Source: an uncultured Acidobacteriota bacterium
GTDB lineage: Bacteria; Acidobacteriota; UBA6911; CAINFC01
Direction of reading: 5' to 3'
Assembly (NCBI GenBank): GCA_903847975.1
Contig: CAINFC010000205.1
Coordinates: forward strand, 1 to 45,016
Length of the DNA: 45,016 bases
Positions 15,252-23,549 of the stretch are shown here, piece after piece. The position numbers and the translations under genes were made by a program. Numbering within the stretch: position 1 is the first letter of the stretch; each line of letters begins with the position of its first letter. The notes beneath the pieces are model-generated. The model was not told where the DNA came from. It did not search any database and saw nothing but the letters and a program-made list of their open reading frames with translations.

Positions 15252-18200
15252 TCAGGTCCTTTCCGGTTGAGGGCTGATTCTTTCCACCAGGATTTCCACC
15301 GCCTCTCCCAGCAGGGTTTTGACGGACAGGCCGGCCAGAAATTCGTCGTTCCAGGCCCGGTTTTTCTCGTTCATCAGGTTGCGGATGTCCCAGTATTTTT
15401 CGTCCAGCAGCTCTCTCTTCTGCAGGAAGGAGAGCGCTTCATTGAAAGCGACGTGCAGCAGCAGGAGATGGTCCAGAAGCCGGGGAGGGCGGCGCAGAGG
15501 AAGGATCAGGATGGAGGCGTCGTCGGACTTACCGCTGCCGGCGTAGATTTCCCCGGTCCGGGCGATGGTCCGCTTGGTTCCCAGCAGGGGAGCCCGGCCC
15601 GCCACCCTCGACGGCATGTTTTCCGAAATCCCCCCCCGCCGGACGATCGAGATGGTGGTGTCCTCGGCCGGCTTTCCCTCCGGGTCCAGCCCCTCCAGCC
15701 GGTACAGGGTGTATCCCAGGATCGATTGCACGGCCGGCTGCAGCCGTTTGAGATGCAGGATGTCCCGGGCGGCCAGGTTCTCCTGGGAGAAGCCGCATCC
15801 CGCCAGGGCATCGAAAAGCACGCCGCGCAGTTTTTCCGCCTTGCGGCTGGTGCCGACGGTGACGGTTTTGGCCTGGTGGCGGATGGCATCGATCGGCCGG
15901 CTGAACTCATCCATGGCCCTTCCCAGAACCATGTCCATCGTCTCCAGGGGAGAGGCGGGAAAGCTGCCGCCCCGGAAATCTTCGGCAAAATCCTCGACCG
16001 GCAGCTTTCCCTGCAGGTATTTGAGCAGCAGGGTCAGCTCGGCCGCGGTTTCCACATGCATGGCGGTCAGGCAGCCTTCCGAGCGCCAGGAGTGAAATTC
16101 CGCGGAAAAAGGCCCCACCAGGCGCTTCAACTCGGCGCTGCCGATGCTTTCGTAAAAAGTAAGCCCGCGCAGCCGGTGGGCGGAAACCATTTCGCCCAGG
16201 CGGGTGCGGAACTCCTTGAACCGCCCGGACTGTTCGTCCAGGCTGCAGGCGGCGAAGTAGCCCCACAGGTGGCCCGCCAGGGCGTTCATCAGGATGGACA
16301 CCGGAAAAGGGGCTCGCGGCACGCGGATCACATGATCGGCGACGGCGTCGAAACGGCTTTCGCCTTCATCGGCCACCACCACGGCCCGGGCGGAATGGGC
16401 CTTGAAAATGGCGGTATCCTTGACGATGTCTTCCTTTACCACGTCCGGGCTTCCGGCCGCCAGCACCAGGACCAGCGGCTCCGAGGAGAGATCGATGTGC
16501 TTTTTGTCTTCGATGATGTCGGAGGATATGGTCTTGTAGCAGAGCTCCGAAAGCTTGATGCGGATTTCGTCGGCGGCCACTTTGTTGGCGCCGCTGCCGA
16601 CCACCGCCCAGTAGCGCTTCCGGCGGACGACCTCCCAGGCTGCCTGCCGGATATCCTCCCGCTGTCCGATCACCCGGCCCATCCATGCGGGGGTCTTCTC
16701 CAGATGGCGAAGCGCTTCGACCAGCCGATCGTCCGGACAGGTTCCCAGGAGCTGGGCGAGATAGAGGGCCAGAACCTGCCCGGCGACGATCTGGGAATAG
16801 AAGGCCTTGCTGGAAGCGACCGACATTTCGATGTCCCGTCCGTCGCTGGTGTACAGCACGCCGTGGGCCTTGGTGGTGATGTCCGACTGCCGGCGGTTGA
16901 CGATGGCGATAACTCCGGCCCCGCTCTCTCGCGCCAGGGCCACGGCCCGGTTGGTGTCGGTGGTGGTCCCGGACTGGGTGACGGCCAGGACCAGCGACCG
17001 GCTCAGCTCATCCCGGCCGGCAAACCCGCTCAGGTCAGACGCTTTCTGGGCCTGGATGCGCAGTCGGGCTCCCTGGAGATAATGGCTCAGGGCTTCGGCC
17101 ACCGCGGCTCCGGCCACGGCGGCCGTCCCCTGCCCGATGACGAATATATTCTCCGTTCTTCCTTCCTTCAGGGCACGGGCGATCGATTCGGGAAAAACGT
17201 CCTCCCCGAAGTTGAAAACCACCCGGCGGTCCGAAATGCGGTACTTTCCGCGCAGGGTTTTGCGGATCGAATCGGGCGCGTCGAGGATCTCCTTGAGCAG
17301 GTAGTGGCGGAATCCCCGGCGGTCGATGTCCCGGGTGGTGATTTCCGCTTTTTGAATGGCCGTCGGGCCGAGCTCCAGGGGGAATCCGTCGTAATGGCAG
17401 GCTTCGATGTCCTGCAGGCCGCCGCCCCGGCCGGAGTGCAGCCGGAAGATCTGCCCCCGGCTTTCCGCCGGGCCGTCGGGACGCGGACTTTCCCCGTTCA
17501 TTTTCAGAAAACAGGGCGTTTCCTCGATCAGCCCGTAGACTTCCGAGGCAAAGGAATACTGGTTTTCCGCCAGCCCGACGAAAAGAGCCTGGCCGCTGCC
17601 GCGCAGGGCCAGAAAGGTCTGGCCGGGCTCCAGGCTACTCTCCATCGCGATGGCATGGGAGCCTTCGAAATCGTTGAGCGCCAGCCGGAAGGCGGCGGCG
17701 AGGTCCTGCCCCTCGAGAAGGTACTTTTCGATCTGCAGCGGAATCACCTTGGTGTCGGTGGTGACGCGCTGGTCGACCAGCCGGCCGGCCGCTTCGGCCT
17801 CCGACTTCAAAGCCTGGTAATTGTCGATGTCGCCGTTCAGCGCGGCATGAATGAACCAGCGTCCCGTGCCGTAGCGGGGGTAGTGACGCACCGGCCAGGA
17901 GGCGGACCCTTCCGCCGGCAGGGTGAAGTGGTTGACCGGATGGCAGTTGGAGATGGTGATGGCTCCCACCGATGCCCAGCGGGTGTGCGCCAGGTAGCGG
18001 TCGCGGTCCCCGGCGCGGGAGACAAATTCCCTGAAAAGATCATCCCTGCGGATCCGGTCGCGAAGAGCGCGGCAGTTCTTCCCCAGTTCCCCGGTGATGG
18101 AGGCGGTCTTGTAGGTGAAAGTCACTCCGCCGGGGAACAGGCTGATGGAGTCGTCCGCCAGGTCCCCTTCCCGGGTCCGCCGGCGGAACTCTTCGATCTG

Positions 18201-18905
18201 CCCGGGGTCCGATACCGCACGAAGGATTTCTTCTTCTTCGCGGGCGGGGAACTCCAGGGTGACCTGGATGCCCGTGGAGTCGCGGCCTCGCACTTCCAGG
18301 CGGTCCAGGGAGTTGAGCAGCTGGTTCAGCCGGAGGTACTTCCGGAAAACGGCCGGGGAATCGGCGCAGGGACCTCCGGCCAGATGAAGGATCTTTTCCT
18401 GGTTCTTCAGAAGATCCTCCCGCAGGCCCCAGGCGATATCCTTGATCCGGATCAGGCACTGGGAGCTTCTCTCCAGCTCCTGCGTGGAGCAACCGGATGC
18501 GTCCTTTTCCAGGGCTGCCTCTTCGGTGCGGACGAAGTCCTCCATCGAGTCGGCCAGGTTTCTCCATCGGTCCAGGCCGCCGTTCCTGTGCCACCGGAAC
18601 TGCTCGTCGGCGTCCTGCTTGATTTGGTAAAGGATTTTTTCCATTTCCCCGATTACCAGGGCTGGAGGGCGGCCGTTTCTATCGGCGTCCTGCCGTTCCG
18701 CGCCGCGTAGCTCCATGAAATGACCCGAAAGCGACGAAAAGCGGTCCGGCGGCTCCTGCTCTTCCCGCTTCAGGGCCAGTATGCCCGCCAGCCCGCAGCA
18801 GAGGCGGGACGGGCGCAGAGGAAACAGAATGAGGGCCGGTCCGGCGACACGCCGCGGGTCGCGGCCGACAGTGATTTTCCAGCTTCTCCAAGTCGGATGG
18901 AACAT
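15252..18905 (-). CDS. Giant GlmS-like glutamine:fructose-6-phosphate aminotransferase
   Basis: At 1217 residues it is about twice the length of ordinary GlmS (near 610). Core parts are present: class II amidotransferase loop CCGLAGILA (C37), RLEVRGRDSTG (203-212), AHTRW (306-310), LNGDIDNY (N357-G358), TTDT (D384), first SIS domain with VTQSGTTTDT (642-651) and SVASSKAF (695-702), second SIS domain with KLSELCYK (784-791), and QAKTVTV (1011-1017) matching the GlmS C-terminal LAKSVTVE with its substrate lysine. Extra parts are a 36-residue stretch before the Cys, a helical insert (about 48-195), an insert after SIS2 (about 890-1003) and a 200-residue tail. ATG 18905 has AAGGGG 7 nt upstream. 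No start codon lies beside the Cys. Coupling to glmM supports a UDP-GlcNAc role. Confidence 0.85.
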   Translation of the reverse strand: MFHPTWRSWKITVGRDPRRVAGPALILFPLRPSRLCCGLAGILALKREEQEPPDRFSSLSGHFMELRGAERQDADRNGRPPALVIGEMEKILYQIKQDADEQFRWHRNGGLDRWRNLADSMEDFVRTEEAALEKDASGCSTQELERSSQCLIRIKDIAWGLREDLLKNQEKILHLAGGPCADSPAVFRKYLRLNQLLNSLDRLEVRGRDSTGIQVTLEFPAREEEEILRAVSDPGQIEEFRRRTREGDLADDSISLFPGGVTFTYKTASITGELGKNCRALRDRIRRDDLFREFVSRAGDRDRYLAHTRWASVGAITISNCHPVNHFTLPAEGSASWPVRHYPRYGTGRWFIHAALNGDIDNYQALKSEAEAAGRLVDQRVTTDTKVIPLQIEKYLLEGQDLAAAFRLALNDFEGSHAIAMESSLEPGQTFLALRGSGQALFVGLAENQYSFASEVYGLIEETPCFLKMNGESPRPDGPAESRGQIFRLHSGRGGGLQDIEACHYDGFPLELGPTAIQKAEITTRDIDRRGFRHYLLKEILDAPDSIRKTLRGKYRISDRRVVFNFGEDVFPESIARALKEGRTENIFVIGQGTAAVAGAAVAEALSHYLQGARLRIQAQKASDLSGFAGRDELSRSLVLAVTQSGTTTDTNRAVALARESGAGVIAIVNRRQSDITTKAHGVLYTSDGRDIEMSVASSKAFYSQIVAGQVLALYLAQLLGTCPDDRLVEALRHLEKTPAWMGRVIGQREDIRQAAWEVVRRKRYWAVVGSGANKVAADEIRIKLSELCYKTISSDIIEDKKHIDLSSEPLVLVLAAGSPDVVKEDIVKDTAIFKAHSARAVVVADEGESRFDAVADHVIRVPRAPFPVSILMNALAGHLWGYFAACSLDEQSGRFKEFRTRLGEMVSAHRLRGLTFYESIGSAELKRLVGPFSAEFHSWRSEGCLTAMHVETAAELTLLLKYLQGKLPVEDFAEDFRGGSFPASPLETMDMVLGRAMDEFSRPIDAIRHQAKTVTVGTSRKAEKLRGVLFDALAGCGFSQENLAARDILHLKRLQPAVQSILGYTLYRLEGLDPEGKPAEDTTISIVRRGGISENMPSRVAGRAPLLGTKRTIARTGEIYAGSGKSDDASILILPLRRPPRLLDHLLLLHVAFNEALSFLQKRELLDEKYWDIRNLMNEKNRAWNDEFLAGLSVKTLLGEAVEILVERISPQPERT

Positions 18906-18942
18906 TCTTTATCCCCTTTTGAAGTTCTCCAGGAATGTTATC

Positions 18943-18972
18943 TTGAAGTCGCTGGAATTCCAATTCTATAAT
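18943..18972 (+). promoter_or_regulatory. Promoter for the NamZ-like gene
   Basis: TTGAAG (18943-18948), an 18-nt spacer and a perfect TATAAT (18967-18972) read toward the gene at 18992. The leader would be only about 13 nt and includes the GGAGGG ribosome site at 18983-18988. The divergent glmS-like gene starts at 18905, so both use the same 86-bp region. Confidence 0.65.
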
Positions 18973-18991
18973 CCACCTTTGCGGAGGGCTT

Positions 18992-20161
18992 ATGTCGGTA
19001 ACATTGGGGTTGGAACGGCTTTTTCAGGACTTTCCCGGCAGCTGCAGCGGCGCCCGGGTCGGAATCATCTGCAACCATGCCTCGGTGGACCGGCAGTACC
19101 GGCATGCCGTCGACCTGTTTGCGGACTGCTCCCGGTTCCGCCTGACCACCGTATTCGGCCCGCAGCACGGGGCTCGCGGAGACAAGCAGGACAACATGAT
19201 CGAATCGGATCACTACCGCGATCCGCAGCGGGATGTCCCCGTCTACAGCCTTTACGGCGAGCACCGCAAGCCGACTCCGGAGATGCTCGATTCGCTGGAT
19301 ATTCTCTTTTGCGACCTGACGGATGTCGGCGCCCGGATCTACACGTTTATCTATACGATGGCGCTGGCCATGGAAGCCTGCGCGGAGCGCGGCAAGCGCT
19401 TCGTGGTTCTCGACCGCCCCAATCCGATCGGCGGAACCGAGGTGGAGGGCAATGTCCTGGATCCCGCATTCCGCTCCTTCGTCGGTCTTTTTCCCATTCC
19501 CATGAGGCACGGAATGACGATCGGAGAGCTGGCCTGTTTATTCAACCGGGAATTCGGGATCGGAGCCGAGCTGGAGGTGGTGAGGGCCGCAGGCTGGCAG
19601 CGCGATGCCTGGCTTTCCGAAACCGGCGTATCCTGGGTGATGCCGTCGCCAAACATGCCGACCCTCCAAACGGCGGCCGTTTATCCGGGGGCGGTGCTGG
19701 TCGAAGGGACTCACCTGTCGGAAGGGCGCGGAACCACCCAGCCCTTCGAGCTGATCGGGGCGCCCTATATCGACCCCTACCTGCTTTCCCGGGAGCTGAA
19801 CGGACACCGGTTGCCGGGAGTTCATTTCCGCCCCTGTTTTTTTCGGCCGACGTTCCACAAGTGGGCCGAAGAGCTCTGCGGCGGCGTGCAGATCCACGTA
19901 ACCGACCGCGCGTCCTTCCGGCCGTTCCTGGCCGGGCTGGCTGTACTGAGGGAAGTCCTGCGCCTCTACCCGGAGCGGTTCGCCTGGCGAAAGCCGCCCT
20001 ACGAGTACGAGTATGAGAAGATGCCGATCGACATCCTTCTGGGAACCGATTCGCTGAGGCGCAGCCTGGAGGCGGGAGAGGAACTCCGGGCGATGGAGGA
20101 AAGCTGGCAGGCGGATCTGGGCCGATTCCTGGAAAAGCGCCGCCGCTACCTGCTGTACTAA
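18992..20161 (+). CDS. NamZ/DUF1343 exo-beta-N-acetylmuramidase homologue
   Basis: The 389-residue protein matches the DUF1343 family, whose characterised Bacillus member NamZ releases terminal MurNAc from peptidoglycan fragments. Visible family segments are RVGIICNHASVD, TTVFGPQHGARGD, DILFCDLTDVGARIYTFIYTM, VLDRPNPIGG, PNMPTLQTAAVYPGAVLVEGTHLSEGRGTTQPFELIGAP and FRPTFHKW. No signal peptide is seen, so it appears cytoplasmic, unlike the secreted Bacillus enzyme. That suits muropeptide recycling next to glmS and glmM. GGAGGG lies 3-4 nt from the ATG, a short spacing. The stop overlaps the convergent TPM gene stop by 3 nt. Confidence 0.88.
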   Translation: MSVTLGLERLFQDFPGSCSGARVGIICNHASVDRQYRHAVDLFADCSRFRLTTVFGPQHGARGDKQDNMIESDHYRDPQRDVPVYSLYGEHRKPTPEMLDSLDILFCDLTDVGARIYTFIYTMALAMEACAERGKRFVVLDRPNPIGGTEVEGNVLDPAFRSFVGLFPIPMRHGMTIGELACLFNREFGIGAELEVVRAAGWQRDAWLSETGVSWVMPSPNMPTLQTAAVYPGAVLVEGTHLSEGRGTTQPFELIGAPYIDPYLLSRELNGHRLPGVHFRPCFFRPTFHKWAEELCGGVQIHVTDRASFRPFLAGLAVLREVLRLYPERFAWRKPPYEYEYEKMPIDILLGTDSLRRSLEAGEELRAMEESWQADLGRFLEKRRRYLLY

Positions 20162-20625
20162 TTTCCGCGGAAGGAAATCTGGTCGGTGAGCTCGTTCCGG
20201 TCGTCGGTCTGGCGCGGGAAATGAGTCGCCAGCTGAGTGCCGATCTGCTCCACGGCCAGGCAAAGTCCGGCGGAAAGGCGTTTGCCCCGAATCTGCTCCA
20301 GGACATCGGCCGCCAGCTTCCGCCAGAAGGCGTCCCCGACCCGCTGATGGATTCCGGCGTCGCCGTAGAGGGCGAACTTGCGGTCCTCGAGAGCGCAATA
20401 GACCAGGACGCCGTTCCGCTCCATGGTCTTCCTCATTCCCAGCCGGTCGAATACCCGGGCGGCGCGCTCCAGCGGATCCCGGCGGCAGCGCATCTCGATG
20501 TGCACCCGCACCTCGCCGGAGGTTCTCTCCTCGGCGGTGCCGATGGCTGCGACCACTTCCGCCTGTTCCTCGGAACTCATAAAATCCTGCAGCTGTCTGC
20601 CTCGAAACCAGTCTTTCCAGCTCAT
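20158..20625 (-). CDS. TPM-domain protein without signal peptide
   Basis: The 155-residue product starts at ATG 20625 (MSWKDWFRGRQL). Upstream in the same frame lies only translated sequence from the Gly-rich tail region of the preceding gene, so longer starts are rejected. It shows the TPM fold pattern: SEEQAEVVAAIGTAEERTSGEVRVHIEMR, then ERNGVLVYCALEDRKFALYGDAGIHQRVGDAFW. No export signal and no membrane segment are seen. It is the last gene of the HD-lemA-TPM-TPM group, 41 nt after the previous one. TPM proteins next to LemA are common; the biochemical role is not established. Confidence 0.8.
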   Translation of the reverse strand: MSWKDWFRGRQLQDFMSSEEQAEVVAAIGTAEERTSGEVRVHIEMRCRRDPLERAARVFDRLGMRKTMERNGVLVYCALEDRKFALYGDAGIHQRVGDAFWRKLAADVLEQIRGKRLSAGLCLAVEQIGTQLATHFPRQTDDRNELTDQISFRGN

Positions 20626-20666
20626 ATCCGTTTCCTGCTGATCATGGATTCCATCGGTTGGAAGGT

Positions 20667-21437
20667 TTACCAGCTGCCGCTGGCTCCGCCGCCTCCGGAA
20701 GATCCGCCCCCTCCGGAGAAAGAACCGCCGCCTCCCCAGGAACTGCCGCCGCCTCCCCAGGAGCCGCCTCCTCCGCCCCAGCTGCTGCCACCGCCCCATC
20801 CGCTGCGGTGGTAGCCGTCATGTCCGACGGTCCAGCCGGCTCCCCGCCGCTTCAGGGCGGACAGAATGACCGGGAGCAGGAAAAACAGTATGACCAGGGT
20901 CAGGCCGACTGGCCCGGCGTTGTTTTTAGAGGACCGGGAACGCTTGGGAGTACCTTGGTACTCTCCGCGTGTGGCGGCAATGATCTGCTCAAAGGCGGTG
21001 TAGATCCCCTCGAAGTATCTCCGGTTACGGAATTCGGGGGTGAGCGTCTCCCGAAGGATCGCGGAGGAGATGGCATCCGTGAGGCGGCCCTCCAGGCCGT
21101 AGCCCACCTCGATGCGCATGCGCCGGTCCTCCATGGCCAGAACCAGCAGCACTCCGTTATCTCTTTTCTGGTCGCCCAGCTTCCACTTCTCAAAGAGCCG
21201 GACGGCGTAGGTTTCGATGGCTTCTCCTTCCAGGCTGGGGACGGCCGCCAGCACCAGCTGGTTGCTGCTCTCCTCCTCGTAGGATTTCAGCAGCGCTTCC
21301 AGGCGGGCCTCCTGATCGGCCGAGAGCAGGCCGGCCAGGTCGTTGACCCGGCCGTGGAGCTCCGGAAGTCCGGCGGCGCCCATGGCCGCCCGGAGGCTGA
21401 GGAAAAAGAGAATCGATAAGAGCAGGGAGCGCTTCAT
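20667..21437 (-). CDS. Exported TPM-domain (YgcG-type) membrane protein with Gly/Ser/Trp-rich tail
   Basis: The 256-residue protein has a signal peptide (MKRSLLLSILFFLSLRAAMGA), a TPM domain (about 28-155: VNDLAGLLSADQEARLEALL, DNGVLLVLAMEDRRMRIEVGYGLEG), one transmembrane segment (VGLTLVILFFLLPVIL, about 178-195) and a low-complexity tail made of SWGGGG-type units to the end. This is the standard YgcG layout: TPM domain outside the inner membrane and the tail after the membrane span. Its ATG overlaps the lemA stop as ATGA, so LemA and this protein are translationally coupled. Confidence 0.88.
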   Translation of the reverse strand: MKRSLLLSILFFLSLRAAMGAAGLPELHGRVNDLAGLLSADQEARLEALLKSYEEESSNQLVLAAVPSLEGEAIETYAVRLFEKWKLGDQKRDNGVLLVLAMEDRRMRIEVGYGLEGRLTDAISSAILRETLTPEFRNRRYFEGIYTAFEQIIAATRGEYQGTPKRSRSSKNNAGPVGLTLVILFFLLPVILSALKRRGAGWTVGHDGYHRSGWGGGSSWGGGGGSWGGGGSSWGGGGSFSGGGGSSGGGGASGSW

Positions 21438-22045
21438 TGGAACGACACTTTGGGCGCCCGATCGGCGCCGGTTTCGGCCTCGAAATAGGTTTTGGTTTTA
21501 AAGCCGGAATAGCCGGCCACAATACTGTCCGGAAAGCGGCGCACGGCCACGTTGAATGTCCGGGCCGCTTCGTTGAAGCGCATCCGCTCGGTGGAAATGC
21601 GGTTTTCCGTTCCCTCCAGCTGGGACTGCAGCTGCAGGAAGTTCTGGTTGGCTTTGAGATCCGGATAGTTTTCGGAGATGGCCAGCAGGCGGCTCAGAGC
21701 CGAAGAAATTTCCCCCTGGGCCTTCTGGAAGCGGCTGAAGGCCTGGGGGTCGTTGAGCACCTCCGGGGTGACCTGGATGGATCCCGCCCGGGCCCGGGCT
21801 TCAGCCAGGTTCTCGAAGGTCTGGTTTTCATGGGCGGCATATCCCTTCACCGTTTCCACCAGGTTGGGAATCAGGTCCATCCGCCGCTGGTACTGGTTTT
21901 GAACCTGGGACCACTTTTCATTGACCTGCTCTTCCAGGGTGACGAAATTGTTTCGCAGGGAGATGGCCCAGAAGACCACTCCGACGGCAACAAGAATGCC
22001 GATGACCACCAGGGCCAGGCATCCGATGGCAAATATCTTCTTCAT
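21434..22045 (-). CDS. lemA: LemA family protein
   Basis: The 203-residue protein has one N-terminal transmembrane segment (IFAIGCLALVVIGILVAVGVVFWAI) and the LemA helical domain with VNEKWSQVQNQYQRRMDLIPNLVETVKGYAAHENQTFENLAEARA and FPDSIVAGYSGFKTKTYFEAE. AAAGGAG lies 7 nt before the ATG. LemA proteins are inner-membrane proteins of unclear role, often paired with TPM proteins as here. The HD-hydrolase gene ends 12 nt upstream, so all four genes probably form one transcript. Confidence 0.93.
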   Translation of the reverse strand: MKKIFAIGCLALVVIGILVAVGVVFWAISLRNNFVTLEEQVNEKWSQVQNQYQRRMDLIPNLVETVKGYAAHENQTFENLAEARARAGSIQVTPEVLNDPQAFSRFQKAQGEISSALSRLLAISENYPDLKANQNFLQLQSQLEGTENRISTERMRFNEAARTFNVAVRRFPDSIVAGYSGFKTKTYFEAETGADRAPKVSFQ

Positions 22046-22057
22046 TGTCTTGCTCCT

Positions 22058-22627
22058 TTATGGTATCTGTCTGCCGGCCAGGCCCAGCGCCGGCGCAATT
22101 TCCCGCATGGCGGCGATCACCGCCGCAATGTGCTCCTCCAGGGGGATGCCGAGCACCTCGGCTCCTTCGCGTATCCCTTCGCGGCTCACCGCCCGGGCAA
22201 AGGCTTTATCTTTCATCCGCTTGATGACCGAGGAGGCCTCCAGGGCCAGGATGGACTTGTCGGGCCGGATCAGGGCGGCGGCCGTGATCATGCCGGCCAG
22301 TTCGTCCACGGCGTACAGGGCCTGGGCCAGCCGGGTGGTGCGCGGCACGCCGGTATGGTCGCCGTGCCCGAGGATGGCGGTCACCACGTCTTCCGGGAAA
22401 CCCTTGCCGCGCAGGATCTCCGCGCCTTTGACCGGATGGTCTTCGGGCTGCGGATAGCGCTCGTAGTCAAAATCGTGAATCAGTCCGGTGACTCCCCAGT
22501 AGTCTTCATCCTCTCCCCAGAGCCGCGCGTAATAGCGCATGGCCGCCTCCACGGAAAGCGCGTGCTTGCGCAGACTGTCGTTCCGGGTGTATTCCGTCAG
22601 CAGTTCCCAGGCTTCCTCCCGATTCAT
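22058..22627 (-). CDS. HD-domain phosphohydrolase
   Basis: The 189-residue protein has the HD pattern: H in SLRKHALSVE, the HD pair in TGLIHDFDYERYP, a following EDHPVKGAEIL, then ILGHGDHTG and YAVDELAGMI. It belongs to the small soluble HD hydrolases (YedJ-like, HDIG-type) that act on phosphate esters or nucleotides. The substrate cannot be read from sequence. It is the first gene of the lemA/TPM group. The gap upstream (22628-23039) separates it from a divergent gene. Confidence 0.85.
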   Translation of the reverse strand: MNREEAWELLTEYTRNDSLRKHALSVEAAMRYYARLWGEDEDYWGVTGLIHDFDYERYPQPEDHPVKGAEILRGKGFPEDVVTAILGHGDHTGVPRTTRLAQALYAVDELAGMITAAALIRPDKSILALEASSVIKRMKDKAFARAVSREGIREGAEVLGIPLEEHIAAVIAAMREIAPALGLAGRQIP

Positions 22628-22832
22628 AAGCGATCCGTGTCCTTTCCGTTCGATAAAAAATACCGTTGCGGTTGAAAAATTATTCGCCGGTCCCAGAAGG
22701 AATATATCACAACCGCTCCCCGGACCGAATGACGGGGGGGGAGGGACGTTGGCATCCAGGCATGAATAATCCTGAGAAGCAGGATATCCCGGAAAAAAAA
22801 GGCGGTCGTATCCTTGTCTCGAAGCCCTTTGG

Positions 22833-22890
22833 CTTTTCTTTCCGTCCTTCCTTACCTCTTCCTGTGGGCCCGGACTTTTTCACAGGAAGA
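22833..22890. repeat. Inverted pair of purine/pyrimidine-rich repeat arms
   Basis: TCTTCCTGTG (22857-22866) and CACAGGAAGA (22881-22890) form a perfect 10-bp inverted repeat with a 14-nt loop. The left arm extends into a pyrimidine run and the right into a purine run, so it looks like two facing copies of the CACAGGAAGA repeat seen at 287, 13417 and 13831. The remainder of the 22628-23039 gap shows only the promoter given separately. Confidence 0.5.
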
Positions 22891-23002
22891 AGGGAAAAAC
22901 AGGATGAAAGAAGCAATCAGGACGTTTCGGACGAGGTAAAAAAGCATGTGTGCCGCGCGGGGGGCGGAACATCGGATTCACAGCTTCTTCCGAAAAAGAT
23001 CC

Positions 23003-23031
23003 TTACCAGGAAAAGGCGGCAACGTTATAAT
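23003..23031 (+). promoter_or_regulatory. Promoter of the MaoC-like gene, implying a leaderless mRNA
   Basis: TTACCA (23003-23008), a 17-nt spacer and a perfect TATAAT (23026-23031) point to a transcription start near 23038. The first ATG of the gene is at 23040, so the transcript would have almost no leader. No ribosome site is seen before that ATG. Confidence 0.55.
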
Positions 23032-23039
23032 TGAACCGT

Positions 23040-23462
23040 ATGTATGTCAGCAAAAGTATTGAGGAAATTGCTCTCGGAGAAAAGATCTCCTATACCAGGT
23101 GTTTTACCGAGGAGGATGTGGTCAAGTTCGCCGAGGCCACCGGGGACTTCAACCCGATCCACCTGGACCCGGAATATGCCGCCGACAGCATCTTCGGGGC
23201 CCGGATTGTCCACGGATCCCTGACCACCTCCCTGGCCAGTGCGGCGCTGGGAACCCAGCTGCCCGGTCTGGGAACGATCGCCTTTGACATGCAGTGCCGG
23301 TTCCGCCAGGCGGTCTACCTGGGAGACACTGTCACCTTCACCGCGGAGGTAGTTGAAAAAAACGAACAGAGGAACCTGGTGACCTTTGACTGCATTTGGA
23401 TCAACCAGACCGGAATGAAGGTTGCCACCGGCCGCGTGACGGTTATGCCTCCGCGCAAATGA
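23040..23462 (+). CDS. MaoC-like (R)-hydratase / hot-dog fold protein
   Basis: The 140-residue protein carries the hydratase-2 motif as ATGDFNPIHLDPEYA, followed by FGARIVHG. It has the usual length of single-domain (R)-specific enoyl-CoA hydratases (PhaJ/MaoC type), which hydrate trans-2-enoyl-CoA to (R)-3-hydroxyacyl-CoA. No fatty-acid or polyester genes are adjacent, so the actual acyl substrate is unknown. ATG 23040 is the first ATG in frame; TTG 23031 would fall inside the -10 box and is rejected. Confidence 0.88.
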   Translation: MYVSKSIEEIALGEKISYTRCFTEEDVVKFAEATGDFNPIHLDPEYAADSIFGARIVHGSLTTSLASAALGTQLPGLGTIAFDMQCRFRQAVYLGDTVTFTAEVVEKNEQRNLVTFDCIWINQTGMKVATGRVTVMPPRK

Positions 23463-23549
23463 GACCTTGTCTTGGAACCATTTCCACCTGGGGAAGCTCC
23501 GGATGCCATGTTAAAATCATAATAAAATTTGGAATGGAGGCCGACACGC

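Noticed and set aside
15102-18710. 1202-residue open frame on the plus strand
   Set aside because: It lies opposite glmM and the glmS-like gene, has no recognisable domains, and arises from GC-rich codon bias on the other strand.
20158-20799. Longer 213-residue start for the last TPM gene
   Set aside because: The extra 58 residues are an Arg-rich reading of the Gly/Ser-rich tail of the neighbouring gene; ATG 20625 begins the real domain.
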